A stretch of 64,000 bases of DNA from DATKCF01 sp035513345 (GTDB taxonomy: Bacteria; Gemmatimonadota; Gemmatimonadetes; Longimicrobiales; RSA9), in assembly GCA_035513345.1 (NCBI GenBank), contig DATKCF010000172.1, positions 43,083 to 107,082 of the forward strand, written 5' to 3'. A program made the position numbers and the translations under genes. The notes below the pieces were generated by a model, which was given only the letters and a program-made list of their open reading frames with translations, was not told where the DNA came from and searched no databases. Below, piece by piece: positions 25,573 through 34,265 of this stretch (positions within the stretch are counted from its first letter, which is position 1; each line of letters begins with the position of its first letter).

Positions 25573-26277
25573 TTGCCGCTGACAAGAATCGGCGCCACGA
25601 CGGTGCTGCTGGTCGTGCTCGGCTGTGGTCCCGGCGATCCGCCGGAGCCCGACCCGGCCGCCGTCGTGGATACGGTTGCGCCACTGAACGAGCCGCTCCG
25701 CACGGAACTGCTCCGGCTCGGGCTCCTCGATCGCACGATCCGCACCGGCTTTGGTCCGGCGACCGCCAATGACACGGCTTTCGTGCGCGCCTCGCTGGCC
25801 ATGGATTCGGCGCTCACGCGGCGGCTGCGTGACATCGTCGCACGCCACGGCTGGCCAACGCGTTCGATGGTAGGCGACGAAGCGGCCGAAGCTGCATCTC
25901 TCATCCTCACGCACAGTCCGTCCGACGCATTCCAGCGCGACATGCTGCCGCTTCTCGATTCGGCGGCGAACGTGGGCGAAGCGTCCGCGAATCACGCCGC
26001 CGTACTGACCGACCGTGTTCGCATCATCGAGGGCAAGCCGCAGCTCTATGGTACGCAGTTCCGCATTGTCGCGGGAACGCTCGTGCCATATCCGATCGAT
26101 GCGCCGGAACGTCTCGATGCCCGGCGAGTCGCGGCCGGGCTCATGACCATGCAGGAGTACGTCGAAGTGTTGCGGGGAACATACGCCGGGCCGGTGCTGT
26201 GGCCACTCCGGTCCATGGCGGACCCGACCGGTTCGTCGGGCCCGCCGCCGGACACGATCCGTCAGCCGTCCGCCTGA
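25573..26277 (+). CDS. DUF6624-like lipoprotein
   Basis: A lipoprotein of about 234 residues. The N-terminus TTVLLVVLGCGPGDPP contains a lipobox (VLGC). The middle is helical (DTAFVRASLAMDSALTRRL, ARHGWPTRSMVG). The C-terminal part shows the motif LYGTQFRIVAGTLVPYPIDA with ERLDARRVAAGLMTMQEYV, which I associate with the DUF6624 family of unknown function. The start is uncertain: GGGGAGG lies directly before TTG 25573, and CTG at 25579 has better spacing. Its last 16 bases overlap the end of the convergent propeller gene. The function is not known. Confidence 0.8.
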   Translation: MPLTRIGATTVLLVVLGCGPGDPPEPDPAAVVDTVAPLNEPLRTELLRLGLLDRTIRTGFGPATANDTAFVRASLAMDSALTRRLRDIVARHGWPTRSMVGDEAAEAASLILTHSPSDAFQRDMLPLLDSAANVGEASANHAAVLTDRVRIIEGKPQLYGTQFRIVAGTLVPYPIDAPERLDARRVAAGLMTMQEYVEVLRGTYAGPVLWPLRSMADPTGSSGPPPDTIRQPSA

Positions 26278-27548
26278 CCTTCGGTCCTGACCGGTGTCGA
26301 CTCGATGTCGACGCGCAGCATGGTCACGTATTGCACGTCCAGCTCGTCGCGCCACACGCCCCAGATCTGGTCCCCGATCACGCGCAACGGCTGGTAGCGG
26401 TCGGGGAGACGCAGCTCGCCGAGGTATCGGCCGTCGCCGCCGAAAACGTCCCATATCGGTGAGCCAATGTCCTGAGGGTTGAACTCCGTGATGCCCAGGT
26501 CCTCCATGTCCTGGGCGGACGTCACGCGTTGAACCCACAGTGAACCGCCCGGCCCACCCATCATGTTCGCAAACGACGGATACTGGTCGGCGAACTCGAT
26601 GCTGCCCATCACCATCTCCATGGCCTGCTGCGGAACGCCCTGGTCCTGGAACATCCGCGTCATCGCCTCGCGGATCGCCGTGATGTCTGCCTCCGTGACC
26701 GGCTTGCGCGCGACATCCTTGCGGATCACTCGCACGAGCGAACCGTCCGTACCGTACTGGCCGATGCTGTACTCCGAGTTCATCGCGAAGTAGATCGAGC
26801 CGCCTTCGCCCAGACCCCAGACCGGTTCGGCCTCGAACACGCGGATACGCATCGAGTTCGGTCCCATCTGGAGCGACTCGCCCGACGGCAGCACCATCAC
26901 CGTATCGCGGATCGCGCCCGTGGGATCCCGCTCGAGCAGCAGGTCCTTCGGCTCGGCCACCGTCGTGGCCTGGCCCGGCATGTTCATGATCCGTGTCTGC
27001 TGTACGATTCTGCCATCCGGACCGATCTGCCAGCGGATCGGAATGCCCTCGGTCATGGGAACCGGGAAGCTGCCGACGGTTTCGCCATCGGCCGTGAACC
27101 GCGTGATCCGCTGGTGTCCCATGTCCGGCACAAACAGCGTGTCACCCGCCGTGACCACGAGCGCCACCAGCAGCTGGCTCAGTTCGCCGGGACCCGAACC
27201 GGGTCGGCCGATCGTATGCAGAAAAGTGCCGTCGCGGTCGAACGCGCGGACCTGCTGCGACTGCTGGTCCAGAACGTAGATCGTGCCGTCCGATCCGACA
27301 TCGACGCTCGCGATCGCGCCGAACTGGTATTCCGGATCGCCGCCGGCCGTCCCGATCTTCAGCTCCTCGATTACGGCCGGTGCCTCGTCCGGACCCCAGA
27401 TTCCCGTCGCCGGATTCGCCACGATCTCGACGCCCGCACTGTCCGTCAGAGTACCTGCCCACGAACCGCCGTCTCCGCCACTGCAAGCCACAAGGAACGG
27501 CACCATCGCCGACATCGTCAGACAGGCCCTTCCGATTCGTCCGGTCAT
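26262..27548 (-). CDS. 6-bladed beta-propeller lipoprotein
   Basis: A 428-residue exported propeller protein with a lipoprotein signal (CLTMSAMVPFLVACSGG). Blade motifs include DGTIYVLDQQSQQVRAFDRD and HTIGRPGSGPGELSQLL (the GxGPGEL turn), then LFVPDMGHQRITRFTADG. A region between blades near residues 275-330 is helical and Met/Gln-rich (MTRMFQDQGVPQQAMEMVMG). The C-terminus forms the closing strand (VWRDELDVQYVTMLRVDI). ATG 27548 was chosen because the signal begins there; an upstream ATG at 27566 adds six residues. It is related in architecture to the proteins at 15896 and 62814. Confidence 0.87.
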   Translation of the reverse strand: MTGRIGRACLTMSAMVPFLVACSGGDGGSWAGTLTDSAGVEIVANPATGIWGPDEAPAVIEELKIGTAGGDPEYQFGAIASVDVGSDGTIYVLDQQSQQVRAFDRDGTFLHTIGRPGSGPGELSQLLVALVVTAGDTLFVPDMGHQRITRFTADGETVGSFPVPMTEGIPIRWQIGPDGRIVQQTRIMNMPGQATTVAEPKDLLLERDPTGAIRDTVMVLPSGESLQMGPNSMRIRVFEAEPVWGLGEGGSIYFAMNSEYSIGQYGTDGSLVRVIRKDVARKPVTEADITAIREAMTRMFQDQGVPQQAMEMVMGSIEFADQYPSFANMMGGPGGSLWVQRVTSAQDMEDLGITEFNPQDIGSPIWDVFGGDGRYLGELRLPDRYQPLRVIGDQIWGVWRDELDVQYVTMLRVDIESTPVRTEGQADG

Positions 27549-27659
27549 ATCGTCGATTGCTCCCATCTGTCAGGTATCGAGGAACGGAACCTCGCGCACG
27601 GCCTGCCCGCCAGCTGCCCGGATCGGTTCCGCTGTAATCGGCGGACTGCGAGTGCGCCC

Positions 27660-27674
27660 ATATGATAGTATACG
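27660..27674. promoter_or_regulatory. Possible divergent promoter core
   Basis: The AT-rich string ATATGATAGTATACG lies between the propeller gene (minus) and the sensor kinase gene (plus). It contains TATGAT on the plus strand and TATACT on the minus strand, both -10-like. Clear -35 elements at standard spacing are not visible. The 290-base intergenic stretch holds no gene that I can see. Confidence 0.25.
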
Positions 27675-27840
27675 TTCGTGACCGGCTCGCGATTCACGAG
27701 GCCCGACTTTTGGCCGCATCCGCCGGGTCCGCGCCCGGCACCGAAGCGGGGCACCGCGGCGAATCGCCATACGCGCCCGCGGCCGTATATTGCTCGCAAT
27801 CGCCGGCACGTTCCTTCTGTTTTGCCCCGCAACCGGGAAA

Positions 27841-29337
27841 ATGCGACTCAGCACGCGACTTCTACTTCCGCTCCTGGCTACGGTCGCCATCGTGATGACG
27901 GCGTTCGCGACATGGGCCGTGCGCCAGCGCGAGTCCACTCTGACCGAACAGGCGGAGCGCGAAACGCACGCCTATGCACTCGCGATCGCTCTGGCCGTCG
28001 AGTCCGCGTTCCGCGCGCCGACGCCGACGGGCATCCAGGAGATCATCGACAGGATCAGTCGCGAGCGAACGATCTATGGCGTCCTGGTCTACGGCAGTGA
28101 CGGCGCCATCCAGTACGCGTCCGATCCACCAGGCCTGCTGGTCGCGGCCGTTCCGGAATCGATCCGGTCGTCGGTCGCGCTGGGCGAAGTCGTGTCCTTG
28201 CGGCGCGAGCTGGATGGTAATGCCGTCTACTCGGTGATCCGTCCGATCCGCGATCCACTTGCCCGCGTCATGGGCAGTCTCGAGGTGGCGCAACCGCTCG
28301 ACTTTCTCGACGAGCAGATCGCGCAGACCCGGCAACGTTTCGTCCTCAACACCGTCACCCTGCTCTTCGCGCTCACGATCCTGATTCTCTGGCTGATCCG
28401 CCACATGGTCTCGCGTCCGCTCGGCCGCTTCGTCACAGCCGCCCAGGCGCTCGGGCGAGGCGAGCTGGCGCACCGCATAGGCCAGCCCGCCGCGGGCCGC
28501 GAGCTGGCCGAGCTGGCCGGCGAGATCAACCGCATGGCCGGCCACCTCGAGGCCGCTCGCGGCCGGCTGGTCAGCGAAGGCGAAGAGCGCGTCGGCCTCG
28601 AACGCCGGCTGCGCCAGACCGAGAAGCTCGCCGCTCTCGGCAACCTGTCCGCGGGACTCGCCCACGAGATCGCCGCCCCGCTCCATGTGATCCGCGGCCG
28701 CGCCGAGCTGCTGCTCCGCCGAACCACCGCTGATGACCCCGCCGACCGCAATCTCCGTATCATCGTCGAGCAGATCGGCCGGATCACCATCATTGTGCGC
28801 AACCTGCTCGATTTCACGAGGCGAAGGGAACCACATCTCGAGGCGATCGATGCCGGCGCCGTCGTCGCCTCGGTCCTCGAGTTCCTCGACTGGGAACTGG
28901 GCCGCGCCGGCATCAGCGTCGTGTGGGACGGCCCGCGCGAAGTCGGTGTACGCGGCGACCGCGACCTGCTGCACCAGGTCTTCATCAACATCTTCATGAA
29001 CGCGATCCAGGCTCTCGCCACACTCGAACCCGGCACCGGCCGGATCATGGTCCGCACCTCGCCGGCGCCCGACGATGAGATGTCGCCTTCAATGGAAGCA
29101 CGCGCGGTCATCGAGGTCCGGGACAACGGCGCCGGCATCCCCGTGGACGTTCTGCCATCCGTGTTCGAGGCCTTCGTCACCACCAAGTCGACCGGCGGCA
29201 CCGGCCTCGGCCTGGCCGTTGCCCGGAGCATCGTCGACGAGCACGGTGGCACGATCACCGCATCGAACGGCGAATCCGGCGGCGCGGTGTTCACGGTCGA
29301 ACTGCCCGCCTCACGGACCGCGGCCGCCCATGTCTGA
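27841..29337 (+). CDS. Sensor histidine kinase (NtrB-like partner)
   Basis: A 498-residue membrane sensor kinase. The first membrane helix lies near residues 5-27 (LLLPLLATVAIVMTAFATW) and a periplasmic sensing domain spans about 30-165. A second helix (LLFALTILILWLI) leads to a HAMP-like linker (RHMVSRPLGRFVTAAQALGR). The phosphoacceptor is His275 in GLAHEIAAPLHVIRG. The ATPase domain has N-box NIFMNAIQAL, G1 DNGAGIP and G2 GGTGLGLAVA. The gene overlaps the response regulator by eight bases, so the two form a translationally coupled two-component pair. The ATG at 27841 gives a sensible signal-anchor start. The signal sensed is unknown. Confidence 0.93.
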   Translation: MRLSTRLLLPLLATVAIVMTAFATWAVRQRESTLTEQAERETHAYALAIALAVESAFRAPTPTGIQEIIDRISRERTIYGVLVYGSDGAIQYASDPPGLLVAAVPESIRSSVALGEVVSLRRELDGNAVYSVIRPIRDPLARVMGSLEVAQPLDFLDEQIAQTRQRFVLNTVTLLFALTILILWLIRHMVSRPLGRFVTAAQALGRGELAHRIGQPAAGRELAELAGEINRMAGHLEAARGRLVSEGEERVGLERRLRQTEKLAALGNLSAGLAHEIAAPLHVIRGRAELLLRRTTADDPADRNLRIIVEQIGRITIIVRNLLDFTRRREPHLEAIDAGAVVASVLEFLDWELGRAGISVVWDGPREVGVRGDRDLLHQVFINIFMNAIQALATLEPGTGRIMVRTSPAPDDEMSPSMEARAVIEVRDNGAGIPVDVLPSVFEAFVTTKSTGGTGLGLAVARSIVDEHGGTITASNGESGGAVFTVELPASRTAAAHV

Positions 29338-30649
29338 TCACATTGTCCTGGCCGAGGACGACCGCGAGCTGCGCACGTTCCTCACCGAGGTCCTCGAGGA
29401 AGCGGGCTTCGATGTGTCCGCGTTTCCGAACGCCGAGCTGGCACTCGACCACCTGTCCTCCGACCGACCGGCCGACCTGCTCGTCACCGACCTCATCATG
29501 CCCGGCATGCGTGGCCACGAGCTGCTCTCCGAGGCCCGCCGCCGCCGGCCCGAGATCAACGTCATTGCCATCACGGCGTTCGGCTCGATCGACTCCGCGA
29601 TTCAGCTCGTCAAGCAGGGCGCTTATGACTACCTGACCAAACCGTTCGGCAGTGACGAGTTCGTGCACGTCATCGAACGCGCGCTCGAGGAAAGCCGCAC
29701 CCGCCGACAACTCGCCGCCGTCACCCGTGACGCGCCGCCGCCCCTGGCCGACTTCATTGGCGTCAGCCCGCCCATGCAGGAACTCTTCGGACTGATCCGC
29801 CGCGCCGGACCCTCAATGCGCTCGATCCTCATTACCGGCGAAACCGGGACCGGCAAGGAACTCGTCGCGCGCTCGCTCCACGCCGTTTCCGGCAGACCGA
29901 ACTTCGTTGCAGTCAACTGCTCCGCGTTCCCCGAGAATCTCCTGGAATCCGAACTGTTCGGTCACGAGAAGGGCTCGTTCACCGGCGCCGACCGCATGAA
30001 GATCGGCCTCTTCGATGCAGCCGATGGCGGCACCCTCTTCCTCGACGAAATCGCCGAACTGCCCATCGCGCTACAGCCCAGACTGCTGCGTGCCCTCGAG
30101 AGTGGCGAGATCCGGCGCGTCGGCGCCACCGCCAATCGATCCGTCGACGTCCGCGTCCTCGCCGCAACCAATCGCGACCCCGATGAGGAAGTCCGCGCCG
30201 GCCGGTTCCGCGAGGATCTCCTCTGGCGACTCAACGTCGTCAACATCGCCGTACCGCCGCTCCGCGAACGAGCCGCCGATATCCCGCTCCTCGCTCAGCA
30301 CTTCGCCGGCACACGCACCATCTCGCCCGACGCCATGTCGCTCCTCGTCGGCTACCCCTGGCCCGGCAACATCCGCGAACTCCGCAACGCCCTCGACCGC
30401 GCCGTCGCTCTTTCCCCGGGCGACACCATCCGACCCGACGACCTGCCACCCCGCATCCAGTCCGCCGGCCGCGCCGCCTACATCGTCGCCGACGCTTCAC
30501 GCCGACAAGTATCGCTGCGTAACCTCGAACGCGAGTACATCCTCGAGATCCTCCGCCAGGTCGGTGGCAACAAGAGCCGCGCCGCCGAGATCCTCGGCCT
30601 CGACCGCAAGACCCTCTACCGCAAGCTCGACGAGTACGGGCAGCAGTAG
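29330..30649 (+). CDS. NtrC-family sigma-54-type response regulator
   Basis: A 439-residue regulator with a receiver domain, an AAA+ ATPase and a Fis-type DNA-binding helix-turn-helix. The receiver phosphoacceptor is Asp54 in LLVTDLIMPGMRG, with the conserved Lys in DYLTKPFG. The AAA+ part shows Walker A GETGTGKE, the loop ESELFGHEKGSFTGAD, Walker B GGTLFLDEIAEL and an arginine finger region (FREDLLWRLNVV). The C-terminal DNA-binding segment is NKSRAAEILGLDRKTLYRKL. The sigma-54 contact loop reads GSFTGA instead of GAFTGA. The target genes are not evident. It is coupled to the upstream kinase. Confidence 0.95.
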   Translation: MSDHIVLAEDDRELRTFLTEVLEEAGFDVSAFPNAELALDHLSSDRPADLLVTDLIMPGMRGHELLSEARRRRPEINVIAITAFGSIDSAIQLVKQGAYDYLTKPFGSDEFVHVIERALEESRTRRQLAAVTRDAPPPLADFIGVSPPMQELFGLIRRAGPSMRSILITGETGTGKELVARSLHAVSGRPNFVAVNCSAFPENLLESELFGHEKGSFTGADRMKIGLFDAADGGTLFLDEIAELPIALQPRLLRALESGEIRRVGATANRSVDVRVLAATNRDPDEEVRAGRFREDLLWRLNVVNIAVPPLRERAADIPLLAQHFAGTRTISPDAMSLLVGYPWPGNIRELRNALDRAVALSPGDTIRPDDLPPRIQSAGRAAYIVADASRRQVSLRNLEREYILEILRQVGGNKSRAAEILGLDRKTLYRKLDEYGQQ

Positions 30650-30745
30650 CCTCGGCCTCTGACGGGTGGTTCGTCACCGAGGCATTCTCGACGGCTGCCA
30701 CGCCACGCCCGGATCGGCAGCCTGTGGGGAGGTCCGGGACAGTGC

Positions 30746-30760
30746 GTGGCTTATTGCCAC
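30746..30760. promoter_or_regulatory. Inverted repeat GTGGC-TTATT-GCCAC
   Basis: A perfect 5+5 dyad with a five-base AT-rich centre lies in the 292-base intergenic stretch before the universal stress protein gene. A further AT-rich patch (CGTATTTATAAGTGATTC at about 30790-30807) downstream could hold the promoter. It may be a binding site for the adjacent NtrC-type regulator or an unrelated factor. No other gene is seen in the stretch. Confidence 0.3.
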
Positions 30761-30941
30761 ACCCCCTCCCTCGGCCGGCGGTCCGTCTCGTATTTATAAG
30801 TGATTCAAAGACAACATCTTACGTCATTGTCGCGTTCGGCACCGGGCTTGCCTCTCCATGTCAACGCCGCAACGGAACGGGTCTGGTGCGGAGCGGCGGA
30901 CGAAACCGGTCCGCGGGGTGTGAGCGGACGCGGAGCTGGGC

Positions 30942-31385
30942 TTGGTCGTCGGAGTCGACTTCTCGGATGGCGCGGCAGCGGCGGTTGCCGAGGCGAAGCT
31001 GCTGGCGGAGCAACTGGGGCTTGATCCCCTGTTGGTCCATGTGGTCGAGGATGGCGTGGAAATGCCGGGACCGCTCGAAATCGGAGCGTGGCTGACGGCC
31101 CACAATCTGGAGGGGTCGACGATCCAGGTGTTGCGCGGGGTCGCCTGGATCGAGCTGGGCCGGCTTGCGTCTTCGAGTGCGTCGCGTCTGCTGGTGGTCG
31201 GAAGTCATGGGCGGTCGGGGTTCCAGCCACTGGAGCCGGGTCGGACCGCCATGCGACTGGCTATGCGGAGTCCGATACCGGTGGTGGTGGTTCCGGCGAG
31301 CAGGATGATGGTAACCGGCGAGTCGCCGGCTGAGGGACTGATTGAGCACGTACCGGAGGGGTTCCGGCGGCTCGGTGGGCAGTGA
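30942..31385 (+). CDS. Universal stress protein family protein
   Basis: A 147-residue cytoplasmic UspA-fold protein. It starts with the strand VVGVDFSDGAAAAVAEAKLL carrying the typical V-V-VDxS motif. It ends with the nucleotide-binding signature VVGSHGRSGFQPLEPG, then AMRLAMRSPIPVVVVP, close to the Usp consensus G-2x-G-9x-G(S/T). It probably binds ATP or AMP. The only in-frame start near the family's N-terminus is TTG 30942, with GGAG seven bases upstream; an in-frame stop lies at 30921. The Pal-like gene follows after 22 bases. Confidence 0.85.
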   Translation: MVVGVDFSDGAAAAVAEAKLLAEQLGLDPLLVHVVEDGVEMPGPLEIGAWLTAHNLEGSTIQVLRGVAWIELGRLASSSASRLLVVGSHGRSGFQPLEPGRTAMRLAMRSPIPVVVVPASRMMVTGESPAEGLIEHVPEGFRRLGGQ

Positions 31386-31407
31386 GACTGAACAAGGGGA
31401 ATCGGCG

Positions 31408-31965
31408 ATGAGCATGAATCGTATGAACGGTGTGGTCGTTCTTCTGGCGGGTATGGCCTTGGTGGTTGGAGCCTGTGGCAGCAAGGCCGAGCCGGAGATG
31501 CCCGCTCCTGCGGGAGCGACGACGACGCAGCCGCCGCGCAACGGCGGTACGGAGGGTCCATCGGCATCGGATGCGGAAGCCGCTGTTCGTGCGGCGATCG
31601 CGAACCGCCGTGCCGCGATCGAGGACCGTATTCACTTCGGGTACGATCGGGCGGAGCTGACGCCCGAAGCGCAGACGGTGTTGCGCGCGAAGATCGAGGC
31701 GCTGCGTGCGGAGTCGACAGTCCGTATCCGGATCGAGGGTCATGCGGACGAGCGCGGCTCGGTCGAGTACAACCTGGCGCTTGGACTGCGACGGGCGCAG
31801 GCGGCGCGTGAGTTCCTGGTCGGCTTCGGTCTGGACGCATCGAGGTTCGAAGTAGCGAGCCACGGCGAGGACCGTCCGTTGGACCGCGGCACGACGGAAG
31901 CGGCGTACGCGCGGAACCGTCGAGGCGAGTTCGTCCTCACTGCTGGCACGATCACGGGCCGCTAG
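31408..31965 (+). CDS. OmpA-family peptidoglycan-associated lipoprotein
   Basis: A 185-residue outer-membrane lipoprotein of the Pal type. The signal ends in a lipobox (VVLLAGMALVVGACGS). After a Pro/Thr-rich linker, an OmpA_C domain begins around residue 70 with IHFGYDRAELTPEAQTVL. It contains the peptidoglycan-binding signature IRIEGHADERGSVEYNLALG with LRRAQAAREFL. Pal tethers the outer membrane to the cell wall. AAGGGGA upstream supports ATG 31408. No tol genes lie next to it. The next gene is a cell-wall transglycosylase. Confidence 0.92.
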   Translation: MSMNRMNGVVVLLAGMALVVGACGSKAEPEMPAPAGATTTQPPRNGGTEGPSASDAEAAVRAAIANRRAAIEDRIHFGYDRAELTPEAQTVLRAKIEALRAESTVRIRIEGHADERGSVEYNLALGLRRAQAAREFLVGFGLDASRFEVASHGEDRPLDRGTTEAAYARNRRGEFVLTAGTITGR

Positions 31966-32029
31966 GTGTTTCGTCACTTCGGTGACGAGCCACTCCAGGC
32001 CTTCCTTCGATCGCGAATCGAGACTGACG

Positions 32030-34186
32030 ATGGTCATGAGCCCGGGCCCGGCTTTCCTGCTCGCGAGCACGATTGTGCTCGTGGCGGGGCTGCGGTCCGG
32101 GCTCGCCACGTCGGGCAACAATATTGGCGCCGACCATACGCCATTCGTGGCCGTGTCCGCCATGGCTCCTCCTGACTGGTCTCGAGCCATGCAGCTGTCG
32201 CCGTACGCGGAACTGCTCGAGTCGGCGAACGGCGACTTCGATGCGGCGGGTGTAGCCGCGCTGAAGAGGGGTCTCTCGCTGCGAGGCCGGGACGCGCAGG
32301 CTGCGTCGCGCGCGTTCGCCGAGGCAGCAAGCCGGTTGCCCGGGCTGTCCGACTGGGCGCTGCTGCTCGAGGCCGAGGCAACGGCGAAGGCGGGCGACAC
32401 GGCCACCGTTCGCACACTGCTTGACCGGGTCGAGCCCGGTCTGGTCGTGGTTCGCGGGTGGCGAGTGCGCGTCGATGCGTGCCGCGCGGCCGGCGATCCG
32501 CGATGTGCCGCCATGGAAGCCCAGCGCGCGCTGGACCGCGCGCCGGACGCAACGATCCGGGCGGCGGCCGCGACGCAGGTCGGGCTGGCACGGCTGCTGC
32601 GCGCGGACACGACCGGCGCGATGGCTGCGTTCCGTGTCGCCATCGATGCGTCACCGTCCGGCGATGCGGCGCTGGAAGCCGGGCGAGCGCTGTCCGCACT
32701 GCGGTCGGCAACGCCTGAAGACCGGCTCGCACTCGGCCGTCTGTTCTTCCGCCACGGCAATCCGGATCGTGGCACGGCCGGCTTCGACGCCTACCTGGCC
32801 CGGTCGGGCGGGAGCGCGGCGGAGCGTGCGGCGGTGGCGCTCGAACTCGCGCGGTCGCTTCATGCCGCTCGCCGTTACTCGGCAGCGGAGCCGCGTCTGG
32901 TTGCCTTGATCCGCGAAGCCGCCGACGCCGCGGTGACGGCCGAAGCGAAGGTCGTTCTGGGCCGTACTCGCCTGCGACTCGCCCGAACGGATGCGGGCAT
33001 TGCCATGCTGGAATCCGCGCTCGTGGATCCGGCGCTGCCGACAGCGGCCCGTGCCGATGCGCTGTTCCTCCTGGCCGACGCGCAGGACGATCGTGGCGCT
33101 ACCGCGCGCGCCCGGGAACTCTACCACCGGCTGCTCGACGACCACCCGTCGACCGCGGAAGCCGCTGATGCCGCCATGCGTGTCGGCGGTGCAGCGTTCG
33201 CTGCCGGCCGGTATCCGGATGCAGCCGCCATCTTCGACCGGTTCCGCGCCGCGCACCCGGCAGGGCCGCGGGCGCAGCAGGCGGCGTACTGGTCGGGCCA
33301 GGCGCATCTCGTTTCGGGCGACACGGCGGCGGCCGGCGTTCGTTTCGCCGAGGCCCGTGCCGCCGACCCGACTTCGCTCTACGGTCTGCGGGCCGCCGAC
33401 CATCTGGCTGTGCCGCTTCGTACGCACCTGTCTGCCCCGCCCGCGACCGATCACGCGGTCGCCCGCATGGCCGCCGGCGCCGTTGCGCGTATCGCTGTAC
33501 TGCGCGGAGCGGGTGTGGACGCCGCGGTCGCCACCGAGCTGGGCCGGGCACGTCGTTTCCTCGGCGCGCGGCCTGACGGACTCTACGCAATCGCCGAAGC
33601 TCTGAACGCCGGCGGTATGCCCATCGACGCCGTCCGGTTGGGCCGCGAAGTGCACCGGATCGAGAACGGCTGGAACGAGCGGCTGCTTCGCATCGTCTAT
33701 CCGTTCCCATGGCGAGATGAAATCGTGGCTGCCGCCGACCGGCGAGGTCTCGACCCGTGGTTCGTGGCCGGGCTGATCCGGCAGGAATCGCTGTTCCTGC
33801 CGGCGATCCGGTCGAGCGCAGGCGCCGTCGGTCTGATGCAGGTGATGCCGGCAACGGGTCGCGAGCTGGCCCGCCGTGACGGCCTGCGCGGCTTCTCGCC
33901 TTCCATGCTCACCGACCCGGTCGTGAACATCCGGCTCGGCACCCTGTTCATCGCGGACCTGCTCCGGCGCCATGATGGCGCCATGCCGTACGCACTGGCC
34001 GCCTACAACGCCGGCCCGTCCCGGGTCACGCGCTGGCTGCGCCTTCCCGATAACGGACACCCTGACGTGTTCGCCGAGCGGATCCCCTTCCCCGAAACCA
34101 GGGACTACGTCCGTCTCGTTCAGCAGAACGCCCGCATCTACGCCGAGCTGTACGGCCCCGTCGCTTCGGGTAACCAGCAGAACTGA
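32030..34186 (+). CDS. Slt-type lytic murein transglycosylase with TPR-like superhelix
   Basis: A 718-residue periplasmic enzyme that cleaves the glycan strands of peptidoglycan, producing anhydromuramyl ends. An N-terminal signal segment (AFLLASTIVLVAGL) precedes about 500 residues of alanine-rich helical pairs resembling the Slt70 superhelix. The C-terminal catalytic domain starts near residue 580 with DRRGLDPWFVAGLIRQESLF, whose Glu is the acid catalyst. SSAGAVGLMQVMPATGREL and ALAAYNAGPSRV follow. The start at 32030 is supported by the signal segment; a second ATG lies two codons later. It follows the Pal-like gene, consistent with an envelope-maintenance unit. Confidence 0.92.
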   Translation: MVMSPGPAFLLASTIVLVAGLRSGLATSGNNIGADHTPFVAVSAMAPPDWSRAMQLSPYAELLESANGDFDAAGVAALKRGLSLRGRDAQAASRAFAEAASRLPGLSDWALLLEAEATAKAGDTATVRTLLDRVEPGLVVVRGWRVRVDACRAAGDPRCAAMEAQRALDRAPDATIRAAAATQVGLARLLRADTTGAMAAFRVAIDASPSGDAALEAGRALSALRSATPEDRLALGRLFFRHGNPDRGTAGFDAYLARSGGSAAERAAVALELARSLHAARRYSAAEPRLVALIREAADAAVTAEAKVVLGRTRLRLARTDAGIAMLESALVDPALPTAARADALFLLADAQDDRGATARARELYHRLLDDHPSTAEAADAAMRVGGAAFAAGRYPDAAAIFDRFRAAHPAGPRAQQAAYWSGQAHLVSGDTAAAGVRFAEARAADPTSLYGLRAADHLAVPLRTHLSAPPATDHAVARMAAGAVARIAVLRGAGVDAAVATELGRARRFLGARPDGLYAIAEALNAGGMPIDAVRLGREVHRIENGWNERLLRIVYPFPWRDEIVAAADRRGLDPWFVAGLIRQESLFLPAIRSSAGAVGLMQVMPATGRELARRDGLRGFSPSMLTDPVVNIRLGTLFIADLLRRHDGAMPYALAAYNAGPSRVTRWLRLPDNGHPDVFAERIPFPETRDYVRLVQQNARIYAELYGPVASGNQQN

Positions 34187-34265
34187 GTCCGGGCTCCTGC
34201 CGTTGCACGCGTTCGGCGCTTGAGCCATCTTCCGCGCTTCGACGATTCGCCTGCAGGAGGTACCC

